11,856 nt of DNA from Anaerotignum sp. (GCA_017560955.1 JAFZDV010000039.1:1-11856); one strand, 5' to 3'. Positions 1 to 7,147 are shown, numbered from the stretch's first letter. The notes: a model not told the origin generated them from the sequence alone. Translations and numbers: made by a program.

Positions 1-1
1 A

Positions 2-226
2 TGTCTGGATACCCATCAGTGTGAGGATCTTGTAAAGTTGATCAAAGCGGTATATCAGAAGGAAAAAGTAATGGTGGAAAATGGAAAAAAACTGGCGAAG
101 ACCGAGCAGGAATTCGGAAAACTGGCAAAGGAACTGCTGCATCGGGAATTTTCCATGGCACTGGGATTGCCTTATGATGAAGTGGAAGAATATATTGTGA
201 AAAAGGTGGAAGCATTTGATAAATAA
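2..226 (+). CDS. C-terminal fragment of an unidentified protein
   Basis: An open frame enters from the left edge of the window and runs to a TAA at 224-226, giving 74 residues with no start codon in view that has a ribosome binding site. The visible part is highly charged, rich in Lys and Glu, and looks mostly helical, ending in EEYIVKKVEAFDK. There is no membrane segment and no motif I recognise. It does not look like the C-terminus of RuvC, which often precedes ruvA. It is followed by its own terminator at 229-250, and ruvA then has its own promoter, so it is probably the last gene of a separate upstream unit. Base composition and codon use match the neighbours. I cannot assign a function. 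Confidence 0.7.
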   Translation, partial: CLDTHQCEDLVKLIKAVYQKEKVMVENGKKLAKTEQEFGKLAKELLHREFSMALGLPYDEVEEYIVKKVEAFDK

Positions 227-228
227 GA

Positions 229-250
229 AGAGTCGGAAGGCTCTTTTTTA
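229..250 (+). terminator. Rho-independent terminator after the first gene
   Basis: A 6-bp stem AGAGTC / GGCTCT (one G-T pair) closes a GGAA loop and is followed by a run of T at 245-249. It lies 2 bases after the stop codon of the upstream gene and separates it from the ruvA promoter. Confidence 0.75.
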
Positions 251-259
251 TTTGCAAAG

Positions 260-273
260 CAAAAATATGTTCG
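260..273 (-). promoter_or_regulatory. Possible LexA (SOS) box upstream of ruvA
   Basis: Read on the minus strand the site is CGAACATATTTTTG, which agrees at 12 of 14 positions with an idealised Bacillus-type SOS box CGAACATATGTTCG. One half-site (GTTCG at 269-273 on the plus strand) is perfect and the other is poor. A second GTTCG follows at 275-279 in direct orientation. The site ends 7 bases before the ruvA -35 element. ruvAB is SOS-regulated in several bacteria, which makes the location sensible, but a 14-base match in AT-rich DNA could be chance. Confidence 0.3.
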
Positions 274-280
274 TGTTCGC

Positions 281-309
281 TTGCCCTTTATAACTTGTTT
301 TTGTATAAT
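281..309 (+). promoter_or_regulatory. Sigma-A type promoter for ruvAB
   Basis: The -35 element is TTGCCC (281-286) and the -10 element is a perfect TATAAT (304-309), with a 17-base spacer. Transcription would start near 316, about 29 bases before the ruvA ATG. The promoter lies just after the terminator of the previous gene. Confidence 0.75.
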
Positions 310-344
310 GATTAGATACAAATGATTTGAAATGGAGAATTCGT

Positions 345-956
345 ATGATTTCATATATCAAAGGCACGTTGGAAAGACGTGCGGAATCCTACATCATCAT
401 AGAAACAGGCGGTATCGGCTACCGTATTTTTGTTTCCCCTGCAACACTGGCAAAACTGCCTCAGACGGGCGCAGAAGCGAAGGTTTATACTTATTTCAGT
501 GTGAAGGAAGACGGCATGAGCCTCTATGGTTTTTCTTCTGTGGAGGAACAGGAAATGTTCAACAAACTGCTGACAGTCAGCGGCGTTGGCCCGAAAGGGG
601 CACTGGGTTTCCTGTCTGTGATGAAACCTTCTGAAATTGTTATGGCTATCCTGTCTGATGATGTGAAAACATTGTCCAAAGCACCCGGTGTCGGCAGAAA
701 AACAGCCCAGAGGGTGATTCTGGAACTGAAGGATAAATTCAAAACAGAAGAAGCGCTGGCCATGGGCGGCGAAGAACTGGAAGGCATTGTGGAGGTAACT
801 GTAGACGGTGATGCCAAGTTTGAAGCCATCGATGCCATGACAGCATTAGGTTATAGCAGAAGCGAAGCGGCGAAGGCAGTCAATGCCGTTGCCGCAGAGG
901 GGATGTCCACGGAAGATATCCTGAAAAAAGCATTGAAAAAAATGATTACATTTTAA
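345..956 (+). CDS. ruvA: Holliday junction branch migration protein RuvA
   Basis: RuvA is the DNA-binding subunit of the RuvAB complex: it holds the four-way Holliday junction and loads RuvB rings that drive branch migration. The 203-residue product has the usual length and three-domain layout: an N-terminal OB-fold (about 1-64, beginning MISYIKGTL), a tandem helix-hairpin-helix domain with SGVGPKGAL (79-87) and PGVGRKTAQRV (114-124), and a C-terminal three-helix domain (about 155-203) that contacts RuvB, after an acidic Glu/Gly-rich linker. I chose the ATG at 345 over an upstream in-frame ATG at 327 because GGAG lies at 334-337 and MISYIKG is the normal family start. The upstream ATG would add six non-family residues. 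It leads the ruvAB unit behind a TTGCCC-17-TATAAT promoter. No ruvC is adjacent. Confidence 0.97.
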   Translation: MISYIKGTLERRAESYIIIETGGIGYRIFVSPATLAKLPQTGAEAKVYTYFSVKEDGMSLYGFSSVEEQEMFNKLLTVSGVGPKGALGFLSVMKPSEIVMAILSDDVKTLSKAPGVGRKTAQRVILELKDKFKTEEALAMGGEELEGIVEVTVDGDAKFEAIDAMTALGYSRSEAAKAVNAVAAEGMSTEDILKKALKKMITF

Positions 957-982
957 TTGAAATATAAAAGCAGGTGTTTTAT

Positions 983-1987
983 TTGGAAAACAGACGAATT
1001 TTGACCACAGGTCTGCGGGAAGAAGACCGCGAACTGGAGCCAAAACTGCGTCCTGCCACTTTGGATACATATATCGGGCAGGAAAGTGTAAAAGAGAATA
1101 TGCGTGTGTTCATCGAAGCGGCAAAACAGCGTGGTGAAGCCCTTGACCATGTGCTGTTGTACGGCCCTCCCGGTCTGGGTAAGACCACATTGTCCAATAT
1201 CATTGCCAATGAAATGGGCGTGAATATCAAGACCACATCGGGCCCTGCCATTGAGCGTGCAGGTGATATGGCGGCAGTGCTGAACAGCCTGAATGAAGGG
1301 GATATCCTTTTTATCGATGAAATCCACAGACTGAATCGTATGATCGAAGAAATTCTGTATCCTGCCATGGAAGATTTTGTGATCGATATCATGATTGGCA
1401 AAGGCCCAGGGGCTCGTTCTGTACGTCTGGATCTGCCTAAGTTCACTCTGGTTGGTGCAACAACAAGAATTGGTCTGCTGACTGCGCCTCTGCGTGACAG
1501 ATTTGGTGTGGTACAGCGACTGGAACCCTATGATGTGCATAATCTGAAGATCATCATCAAACGTTCTGCTGAAGTGCTGAATGTGGAGATCGATGACAGC
1601 GGTGCAGAAGAAATCGCCCGTCGTTCCAGAGGGACGCCGCGACTGGCAAACCATATGCTGAAACGTGTTCGTGATTTTGCGCAGGTGCGTTATGATGGTG
1701 TCATTACGGAGGAAGTGGCAAAATTTGCGCTGGATCTTCTGGATATCGATAAAGTTGGTCTGGATCAGATCGACAGAAAGATGCTTCTGACCATGATCGA
1801 AAAATTTGACGGCAGACCTGTTGGTCTGGATACATTGGCGGCATCCATCAATGAAGATGCCAATACCATTGAAGATGTTTACGAGCCTTACCTGATGCAG
1901 CTGGGTTATATCCAGCGTACACCCAGAGGCCGTATCGTTACAAAACTGGGTTATGAACATTTTGGTCTGAAATATCCTGAAGCCTGA
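983..1987 (+). CDS. ruvB: Holliday junction branch migration ATPase RuvB
   Basis: RuvB is the AAA+ hexameric motor that, with RuvA, pumps DNA through Holliday junctions. From a TTG start the product is 334 residues, the normal size. Visible motifs are Walker A GPPGLGKT (61-68), Walker B DEIH (112-115) in ILFIDEIH, and sensor-1 GATTR (158-162) followed by [10 protein letters not shown]. The C-terminal winged-helix domain ends with the typical [11 protein letters not shown] prefer TTG at 983 because AGGTG at 972-976 is then a ribosome binding site at 6 bases. The alternative GTG at 974 lies inside that site and has no Shine-Dalgarno of its own. The resulting N-terminus [15 protein letters not shown] matches the family. 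It follows ruvA by 26 bases with no terminator between, so the two are co-transcribed. Confidence 0.96.
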   Translation: MENRRILTTGLREEDRELEPKLRPATLDTYIGQESVKENMRVFIEAAKQRGEALDHVLLYGPPGLGKTTLSNIIANEMGVNIKTTSGPAIERAGDMAAVLNSLNEGDILFIDEIHRLNRMIEEILYPAMEDFVIDIMIGKGPGARSVRLDLPKFTLVGATTRIGLLTAPLRDRFGVVQRLEPYDVHNLKIIIKRSAEVLNVEIDDSGAEEIARRSRGTPRLANHMLKRVRDFAQVRYDGVITEEVAKFALDLLDIDKVGLDQIDRKMLLTMIEKFDGRPVGLDTLAASINEDANTIEDVYEPYLMQLGYIQRTPRGRIVTKLGYEHFGLKYPEA

Positions 1988-2000
1988 GAGGAGAATAGAT

Positions 2001-2264
2001 ATGAAACTGAAAATCAATGAAGTGATCGAAAATGTAAAAGATGAACTCCTTTGCTATGAAGAAGGCGAAAAGCTGGTGAACAGATGGGAAAAGGAATTCA
2101 AGGAATGGATCGAGAAAAATAAAGGCAAAAAGAAAGATATCGTTGTGGATAAAGGCGGTATTTCTCTGAAAATCAAAGATGAAGAAGAAATTTTCGAAAT
2201 TGCTGATTCCTACATGGATGCTGTCATCGAAGGCAGTGTAAAACAGTACTGGGAAAAATTCTGA
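2001..2264 (+). CDS. Small charged hypothetical protein downstream of ruvB
   Basis: This gene encodes 87 residues, starting at an ATG with a GAGAGGAG ribosome binding site just before it and only 13 bases after the ruvB stop, so it is almost certainly in the ruvAB transcript. The protein is very rich in Lys and Glu. A predicted helical first half (about 1-43) is followed by a hydrophilic KGKKKD turn, then two short strand-like stretches (IVVDKGGISLKIKDEEE), then a final helix with an aromatic end (QYWEKF). There is no signal peptide, membrane segment or cysteine pair. I do not recognise a family. Its position suggests nothing specific beyond co-expression with branch migration proteins. It ends at a terminator shared with the convergent addB gene. 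Confidence 0.8.
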   Translation: MKLKINEVIENVKDELLCYEEGEKLVNRWEKEFKEWIEKNKGKKKDIVVDKGGISLKIKDEEEIFEIADSYMDAVIEGSVKQYWEKF

Positions 2265-2273
2265 AAATAAAAA

Positions 2274-2297
2274 AGAGTCCGAAGGGACTCTTTTTTT
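2274..2297. terminator. Bidirectional terminator between the ruvAB unit and addB
   Basis: A perfect 7-bp stem AGAGTCC / GGACTCT encloses a GAAG loop. It is flanked by T-rich DNA on the right (2292-2297) and A-rich DNA on the left (2265-2273), so each strand reads a hairpin followed by a U run. The two convergent genes end 31 bases apart with this element in the gap, consistent with use in both directions. Confidence 0.85.
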
Positions 2298-5200
2298 ATT
2301 CGTTTTTGTTCGGCAGAATTTCTTCCCAGAAATCTGCTTTGGATACTTTTTTCAGCTTGCGCCATTTTGGTCTTTCTTCGTGATCATGGCGGCAGATGGA
2401 ACGATATTTGCAGTAACTGCAAGGATTTCGCTGTCCTTCTCTGAAAGGTGCAGGAGTAATGACGCCTGCTTTCATGGCTTCGCCGATTTCCTTCGTGCGT
2501 TCTGTCACGAACTGCAGGATGGCCGCATACTGTTCTTCTGTAGCTAGATTGGAATTGGAATAGGCTTCGCCGTTGACTTTGAAGCTGACAGGAACAATGA
2601 CAGAGGAACCTTTGAAGCCATCGCCGTCTTTTTGTTTCAGGCTGTGATCCATGCCTGCAATAAGAGCATCTTCCTGCAGCAGCAAGCCGGACATTTTCAT
2701 TTCCTTATACAGGGTTTCTTCGATTTCTTCTGCGGAAACTTCTGTATTCAGAGAAAGAGAAGGCTCTGTGATGCGGAAATAGAATACACCGCCGGGTTTC
2801 AGTTCGGCACCTGTTTTCTGATAATACTTCAGGTAAGCATCCAGATAGATCAGAAGCTGCAACTGCAGACCATAGTAGATATCCTGAAAACTGAAGGTTT
2901 TGTTGCCTGATTTATAATCGATGATTTTTACATAGCGGGTGCCTTCTGCATCCAACAGGTCTATACGGTCGATTTTACCGTTCAGGATGAGGCTGCCGCC
3001 GTCACCAAGTTCGATGACGATCGGGGGCAGGGCTTCATGCATACCAAAACCGACTTCATACCCTGCAGGGGTGAAATCACCCATCTGCAGATGTCGCACC
3101 AGAGTCCATGCGGCTTTGGCAGAAACGCGCTTCAGGCGGCGTACCAGATATTTGTTTGCCGCAGATTCCATGAGAATGCGGTCACTCAGGCGAGGCGCTG
3201 CTTCGTCTACACAGGTTTCGATGAGGGCACTTGTTTTTTCTTTTGTCAGGTCCTTCCATTGGATGCTGTCTTCCTCCAGTTTGTTGGAGAAAAGTTCCAG
3301 CACTTCATGGAACAGAGAACCCAGATCAGGCGTGTGCAGTTGATACAGTCTGCGCTCTTCTGCCTTCAGGCCGTATTCTGCAAAGAAGGAGAAGGGACAG
3401 CCTGCGAATCGTTCCAGTCGGGATACACTGGAGAGGATATTTTTGCCATAAAGGGCTTTTGCGGTTTTAGGGGAAAGGCGTTCAGGTTTTCCTGTTTTAC
3501 CGATGCCTTTTTTCAGCAGGGCAAGGCGGTTTTCCCATGCACTGTTTTCATCAAAGAACTGATAGATATCCTGCCACAGGGGGCTGATGGGCGTTTCTTT
3601 GGAATGTGCACGCATTTTTTCGCCCAGCAGATGGAAGGCTGCTTCGGGCGCAGTTTCTTCCAGTGTAAAGCCCTGCATAGGTGCGATGGTCAGGGTTTCA
3701 TCCAGTTTCTGCAGATTTTCGATGAGAGAGGAAGGGAACTGTTCTTTCCCTTCGGTATCGGCTGCAGCATAGGTCAGCCACAGGCCGTGGGAAGGTTTGG
3801 TCAGACCACGATAAATGAGATAATTTTCTTCGAAGATTTTTCGTTTGCCGCCGCTGGCTAGTTCTGTGCCTGTGGAAGTTATCAGTTCTCGTTCGGTTTC
3901 TGTGAAAATGCCCTGCGCTGTTGCAGGAGAGGGCAGGATGCCTTCGTTGACACCCAGAACGAAAAGATATTTGATTTCAGGCAGACGGCTGCGCTCTAAG
4001 TCACCGATGAGCAGACTGTCTGAAGTGGGAGGAATGACACCCATGGTGCATTTTTCTAGACCTGCTTCCAGAATTTTTGCCATATCCTTCTGTTCCAGTT
4101 CTTCTTTGCCCAGAATGGCATCGGCTTTTTCCAGCACATCCATTACCAGCTGCCAGATCTGGCGATATTCTTCTGCACGGTTCAGGTCGCCTGCGGCTGC
4201 GGATTGGTTTGCCCATTCCTCCAGTTTTTCGGGGGCATGGATGGTTTCCAGATGCTGCAGAATATATTCGATAAAAGTATGGAAGGATGTTGTTTTGGGC
4301 AGTTCCAGAAAAGGCTGGAAGGGTTCCATCACTTTTTTGCGCAGTGCGTTGATGCCTTCAATGGCTTCAGCGCCTTCTCTTACCAAGCCATAATCCCAGT
4401 ATTCCTGTTTCCACTTGTAGCCTTTGATGCCGTAAGCAAGGACATAGTTTTCCAGAATATCGATCTCTTCCATGGTCAGTTCTGTCAGACCTGTTTTCAG
4501 ATATGCAAACATGGCATCATACTTGAAATCGTACACAAGGATGTCCAGAAGGGCAGTCAGGAGTGTTACCAAGGGATGGGATGCCGTTTCTCTGCGGGCG
4601 TCGATAAAGCAGGGAATATCATACTCCGCAAGGATACCGCGGAGATTTTTTTCATAAAGAGCCATGTTGTTTGTTACGATGGCGATATCACGGAAACGAA
4701 GGTTTTCCTCTCGTACCAGACGCAGGATTTTCCCTGCAGCAAAGCGGATCTCTTCCTGCAGATTGGGGCAGGCGGTAATGTGTACACTTTCTGCCAGAGA
4801 GGTTTTTCTGAAGAAACTGTAGAAATATTCTTTTTCCAGATTTTTCAGTGCTTCTGTTTCTGCTCGCCTGTTTTCCTTCAGAATGGTAGGGGAGACGGGG
4901 TGCAGGCCGAGGTTTCTTTCTATTGCTGTCAGTTTCTGCTTTGTCTGGTAAGGTTCATAAAAAGGTGCGGAAACAGGCAGGAATGCGCCGCGGAAACTGT
5001 TTTCATCCATAGTCAGGGTGATATTCACCTGAACAGACAGTTTCAACAGTTTTTCAATGACGCTGTATTCCTGTGGTGTAAAGCCGTAAAAACCATCCAG
5101 CCAGAATTCTGTATTTTCAAAGCCAAGGCTTTCATCCAGTCGCTCTGCCAGAAGGCCCAGTGTTTCATCGGCAGAAATATATTCCTGCTGCAGAAATTCC

Positions 5201-5697
5201 AGATAGGAACGGTGAATGCACATCAGGTCTTTCAGTTTTTCCTTTGCTCCGTGGGATAACGCTTCAGACGCAGAAAGTTTTTCCATATCTTCCTGTGTGA
5301 CACGATACTGGAACAATTCGGAAATGGTCAGCCCCAATTGGTCGATAAAGCCAGGCTTATCCATCACATTCTGAAAATAACAGATATTTTCTTTTTCCTG
5401 CTGCAGGATGCGGCGTAATGTCATGGATTTGCCGATATCCCCCAGAGGGATGCGGCTGCCGATTCCTTTTTTGGAGAAGATGCGGTGGGCCAGTCGGCCG
5501 AAGGAAAGGACTTCCGCCGTCAGAATGGCGTTCTGTCCTGTTTTTTCGATCAGATCGTGTTCTGCCTGAGAGGTGAACTGCTCAGGAACGATGAGGATCT
5601 GCCTGTTATCGCCTGTATTCTGTTTTGCAATGATTTCGTCCATGCAGAGGGTGGTTTTACCTGTGCCTGCTCTGCCAATGATGAAACGCAGTCCCAT
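2296..5697 (-). CDS. addB: ATP-dependent helicase/nuclease subunit AddB
   Basis: AddB partners AddA in the AddAB enzyme, which processes double-strand DNA ends for RecA-mediated repair (the Bacillota counterpart of RecBCD). The 1133-residue length suits the clostridial form. The N-terminus has a Walker A motif, GRAGTGKTT (8-16). The C-terminal nuclease domain has IDRID (about 909-913) and DYKSG (927-931), holding the metal-binding Asp and catalytic Lys. The four iron-sulfur cysteines are placed as in AddB: one in FAGCPFSFF (Cys767) and three in NPCSYCKYRSIC (Cys1093, 1096, 1102). The ATG at 5697 has a GAAGGGA ribosome binding site and gives the expected MGLRFIIGRAGTGKT. AddA, normally encoded just downstream, is absent: downstream lies a terminator and a convergent gene. 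The protein looks intact. Confidence 0.96.
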   Translation of the reverse strand: MGLRFIIGRAGTGKTTLCMDEIIAKQNTGDNRQILIVPEQFTSQAEHDLIEKTGQNAILTAEVLSFGRLAHRIFSKKGIGSRIPLGDIGKSMTLRRILQQEKENICYFQNVMDKPGFIDQLGLTISELFQYRVTQEDMEKLSASEALSHGAKEKLKDLMCIHRSYLEFLQQEYISADETLGLLAERLDESLGFENTEFWLDGFYGFTPQEYSVIEKLLKLSVQVNITLTMDENSFRGAFLPVSAPFYEPYQTKQKLTAIERNLGLHPVSPTILKENRRAETEALKNLEKEYFYSFFRKTSLAESVHITACPNLQEEIRFAAGKILRLVREENLRFRDIAIVTNNMALYEKNLRGILAEYDIPCFIDARRETASHPLVTLLTALLDILVYDFKYDAMFAYLKTGLTELTMEEIDILENYVLAYGIKGYKWKQEYWDYGLVREGAEAIEGINALRKKVMEPFQPFLELPKTTSFHTFIEYILQHLETIHAPEKLEEWANQSAAAGDLNRAEEYRQIWQLVMDVLEKADAILGKEELEQKDMAKILEAGLEKCTMGVIPPTSDSLLIGDLERSRLPEIKYLFVLGVNEGILPSPATAQGIFTETERELITSTGTELASGGKRKIFEENYLIYRGLTKPSHGLWLTYAAADTEGKEQFPSSLIENLQKLDETLTIAPMQGFTLEETAPEAAFHLLGEKMRAHSKETPISPLWQDIYQFFDENSAWENRLALLKKGIGKTGKPERLSPKTAKALYGKNILSSVSRLERFAGCPFSFFAEYGLKAEERRLYQLHTPDLGSLFHEVLELFSNKLEEDSIQWKDLTKEKTSALIETCVDEAAPRLSDRILMESAANKYLVRRLKRVSAKAAWTLVRHLQMGDFTPAGYEVGFGMHEALPPIVIELGDGGSLILNGKIDRIDLLDAEGTRYVKIIDYKSGNKTFSFQDIYYGLQLQLLIYLDAYLKYYQKTGAELKPGGVFYFRITEPSLSLNTEVSAEEIEETLYKEMKMSGLLLQEDALIAGMDHSLKQKDGDGFKGSSVIVPVSFKVNGEAYSNSNLATEEQYAAILQFVTERTKEIGEAMKAGVITPAPFREGQRNPCSYCKYRSICRHDHEERPKWRKLKKVSKADFWEEILPNKNE

Positions 5698-5732
5698 CTG
5701 TTTCCCTTCTTTCTGATGTTTTCTCTGATAGC

Positions 5733-5741
5733 ATTATATCA
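5733..5741 (-). promoter_or_regulatory. Extended -10 promoter for addB
   Basis: Read on the minus strand the sequence is TGATATAAT, a TGn extension followed by a perfect TATAAT -10 element at 5738-5733, about 36 bases upstream of the addB ATG. No good -35 element lies at the right distance (TTCTTT at best), which fits an extended -10 promoter. Confidence 0.55.
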
Positions 5742-5767
5742 TAAATGTCCATGGGAAAGAATACGAT
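5741..5767 (+). promoter_or_regulatory. Possible sigma-E-like sporulation promoter
   Basis: ATA at 5741-5743 is followed after 16 bases by AATACGAT (5760-5767), which resembles the sigma-E pattern ATA-n16-CATACAnT known from Bacillus. No convincing sigma-A promoter is visible in this orientation between addB and the gene starting at 5799. This is a pattern match by eye only. Confidence 0.2.
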
Positions 5768-5798
5768 AAGGGTAAGAGATTTTTGAGGAGGGGATTTC

Positions 5799-6215
5799 GT
5801 GGGCAGCACGAAATTTGTGGTGGTAAAGGCGAAGGAACTGATCAAAACAGCGGTGTTTGCGATTCTTGGTGTCATTATCATTGTAGGACTCATCACTTTT
5901 TTTCTGCATATGGGGGATAACGAAAATACAGGCATGTATCGGGATGGTACATATCATGGAGAAATGGAAACGGGCGGCGAAGTGACCGAAATTGCCGTAG
6001 AGATCAGAAATGGCGAAATTGCCGATGTTTCTATGGGAAATCCGACAGAAGCTGTAGCTGTATTTTATCCAATTTTAGAGGAAACGGCAGAACTGGTCGG
6101 GCAGGCGGTGGTAGAAAGTCAGAATCTTGCGGTAGAGGTTGCCCCTGAAAATGCTTATTCTGCACAGCTGGTGCTGGATGCAGTGGCGGAATGTCTGGAA
6201 AAAGCAAAAAAATAG
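5799..6215 (+). CDS. Membrane-anchored protein with an FMN-binding-like domain
   Basis: The product is 138 residues from a GTG start, with a strong GAGGAGGGG ribosome binding site (5785-5793) at 5 bases. Residues about 14-36 form one hydrophobic helix (AVFAILGVIIIVGLITFF) after a short basic stretch, so the rest should be outside the membrane. The outer part begins MYRDGTYHGE and continues with EVTEIAVEIRNGEIADVSM, which closely follows the opening of FMN_bind domains (YxDGxYxG, then VEVxIxDGKIxDV). The usual SGAT flavin-attachment motif near the end is not present: the equivalent region reads PENAYSAQLVLDAV. The fold may therefore be kept without covalent FMN. The gene is divergent from addB and ends at its own terminator. 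The family assignment is by resemblance and is moderate; a role in electron transfer is not established. Confidence 0.75.
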   Translation: MGSTKFVVVKAKELIKTAVFAILGVIIIVGLITFFLHMGDNENTGMYRDGTYHGEMETGGEVTEIAVEIRNGEIADVSMGNPTEAVAVFYPILEETAELVGQAVVESQNLAVEVAPENAYSAQLVLDAVAECLEKAKK

Positions 6216-6220
6216 CATGA

Positions 6221-6260
6221 GCAAAAAGATGCCCCGACTGGTTCGGGGTTTTTCTTTTGC
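6221..6260 (+). terminator. Terminator after the FMN-binding-like gene
   Basis: The core is a 6-bp stem CCCCGA / TCGGGG (6232-6237 with 6243-6248) around CTGGT, followed by TTTTT at 6249-6253. An outer pair GCAAAA / TTTTGC (6221-6226 with 6255-6260) could also form. It lies 5 bases after the stop codon. Confidence 0.85.
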
Positions 6261-6306
6261 ATAACTTTTCCAAAAGAGACATAGGATGAAAAGAGGAGGG
6301 ATCAGG

Positions 6307-6663
6307 ATGACGGAACAGGAAAAACGCCGCCGCAGACGGGAAATGGAACGGCGGATGCGGACAAGGACAGAAATACGGAAAAAGACAGGAAAGCGGAGAG
6401 GGCTTGCGGCCTTTCGGGTATATGTAACAGCAATATTGACGGGAGGCTGTCTGCTGATTTCTGCTTTCCATTCAGATACATCGGAGATGGTCTGCAGCAA
6501 AGTGAAACAGGTGATAGGGGAACAGATTTCCATGGAGGAAGTAACAGGGATGAAGGATAGACTGCTGGCTTATTTTGCGGAAAAGGATATCGTTTTTCCT
6601 GTTTTTGATGAGATGCAGGAAGAAACGAAAGTCTATCATCCCGACATTGAGGATTCTCCCTAG
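6307..6663 (+). CDS. N-terminal part of a split membrane-anchored M23 peptidase
   Basis: This frame encodes 118 residues from the ATG at 6307, which has GAGGAGGG (6293-6300) six bases before it; an upstream in-frame ATG at 6286 lacks such a site. The first 35 residues are extremely basic (EKRRRRREMERRMR and RKKTGKRR) and would be cytosolic. Residues about 36-55 form a membrane helix (AFRVYVTAILTGGCLLISAF). The rest is an extracytoplasmic stalk ending in HPDIEDSP before TAG at 6661-6663. The peptidase domain continues immediately in the +1 frame, so the two parts look like one protein of about 262 residues. The layout of basic tail, one helix, stalk and M23 domain resembles clostridial SpoIVFA/SpoIIQ-like proteins (inference). 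Alone, this part would be a membrane protein without a catalytic domain. Confidence 0.8.
   Translation: MTEQEKRRRRREMERRMRTRTEIRKKTGKRRGLAAFRVYVTAILTGGCLLISAFHSDTSEMVCSKVKQVIGEQISMEEVTGMKDRLLAYFAEKDIVFPVFDEMQEETKVYHPDIEDSP
6649..6663 (+). other. Candidate +1 ribosomal frameshift site (GAGGA then CCC-TAG)
   Basis: In the frame of the upstream part the codons are TCT CCC TAG. A peptidyl-tRNA-Pro slipping by one base from CCC to CCT would continue as AGT CTG CTG and give DSP-SLLTG in the peptidase frame, bypassing the stop. A purine run GAGGA (6649-6653), able to pair with the anti-Shine-Dalgarno, lies four bases before CCC. The prfB +1 site has a similar arrangement of a Shine-Dalgarno-like run, a slippery codon and a stop. 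Removing one C from the CCC run would restore exactly the same protein, so a simple indel is the competing explanation. Confidence 0.4.
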
Positions 6664-7096
6664 TCTGCTGACGGGAGTATTGTGGGAAAAGAAGAGGGAA
6701 GAATGGCTTTCTCCTGTGGAGGGAGTCATCACATCTGCCTGCGGAGAACGGACTAATCCCATTCTGGGAAAACGGGAAAATCATAATGGACTGGATATTG
6801 CGGTGGCAGAAGGAACGGCGGTGATCGCCGTAAAAAGCGGAAAAGTGACGGAAGTGCGGACATCTGCTACATATGGAAAGCTGCTGGAATACGAAACGAC
6901 GGATGGATATACTGTCATGTATGCTCACCTGTCGAAGGTTCTGGTGCGGGAAGGGGAACAGGTGAAGCAGGGGCAGAAGGTGGCAGAATCAGGGAATACA
7001 GGCCTTTCTACAGGGCCTCATCTGCATTACAGCCTCTGGAAGGGCGAAAAACTCCTTGACCCCATGGATTATCTTTCTGCTGAAAATACGTTCTGA
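6662..7096 (+). CDS. C-terminal M23 (LytM-type) metallopeptidase domain, +1 frame
   Basis: This frame holds a complete M23 peptidase domain, the zinc endopeptidase fold that cleaves peptidoglycan cross-links or binds other envelope proteins. Zinc ligands are present: HNGLD (H at 6782, D at 6794) gives the HxxxD motif, and GPHLHY gives HxH (H at 7019 and 7025); YAHLS is the usual third His region. The domain opens with WLSPVEGVITSACGERTNPI, typical for the family. I see no good independent start: the ATG at 6575 has no ribosome binding site and lies where the upstream frame looks like the real coding frame, and TTG at 6680 has GGGAG too close. It is therefore best read as the continuation of the gene starting at 6307. 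It lies 65 bases upstream of rng. Confidence 0.8.
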   Translation, partial: SLLTGVLWEKKREEWLSPVEGVITSACGERTNPILGKRENHNGLDIAVAEGTAVIAVKSGKVTEVRTSATYGKLLEYETTDGYTVMYAHLSKVLVREGEQVKQGQKVAESGNTGLSTGPHLHYSLWKGEKLLDPMDYLSAENTF

Positions 7097-7122
7097 AAAG
7101 AAAATAGTGCAAACCTTCTTTT

Positions 7123-7147
7123 TTTCATGTATGATTAGAACATGAAA
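7123..7147 (+). promoter_or_regulatory. Stem-loop in the leader just before rng
   Basis: A perfect 8-bp inverted repeat TTTCATGT / ACATGAAA (7123-7130 and 7140-7147) encloses nine bases. It overlaps a possible -10 element TATGAT (7130-7135) and ends three bases before the AGGG (7151-7154) that serves the rng start. It could be an operator or an RNA hairpin affecting rng translation. There is no T run after it, so it is not a terminator. Confidence 0.4.

Noticed and set aside
953..2017. 354-codon minus-strand open frame opposite ruvB
   Set aside because: It mirrors ruvB, has a low-quality composition and no ribosome binding site or motif.
4204..5259. Long plus-strand open frame of 351 codons opposite addB
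   Set aside because: It lies wholly antisense to a well-supported addB, has no recognisable motif and is Phe/Cys/Gln-rich as expected of a reverse-frame shadow.
6261..6287. ATA-n16-CATAGGAT, a second sigma-E-like pattern before the M23 gene
   Set aside because: Transcription would start at about 6293-6295, inside the ribosome binding site, so it would not give a useful transcript; two -10 mismatches as well.
6575..6661. Independent start of the M23 part at ATG 6575
   Set aside because: There is no ribosome binding site, and in this stretch the other frame reads as plausible stalk sequence continuous with the N-terminal part.
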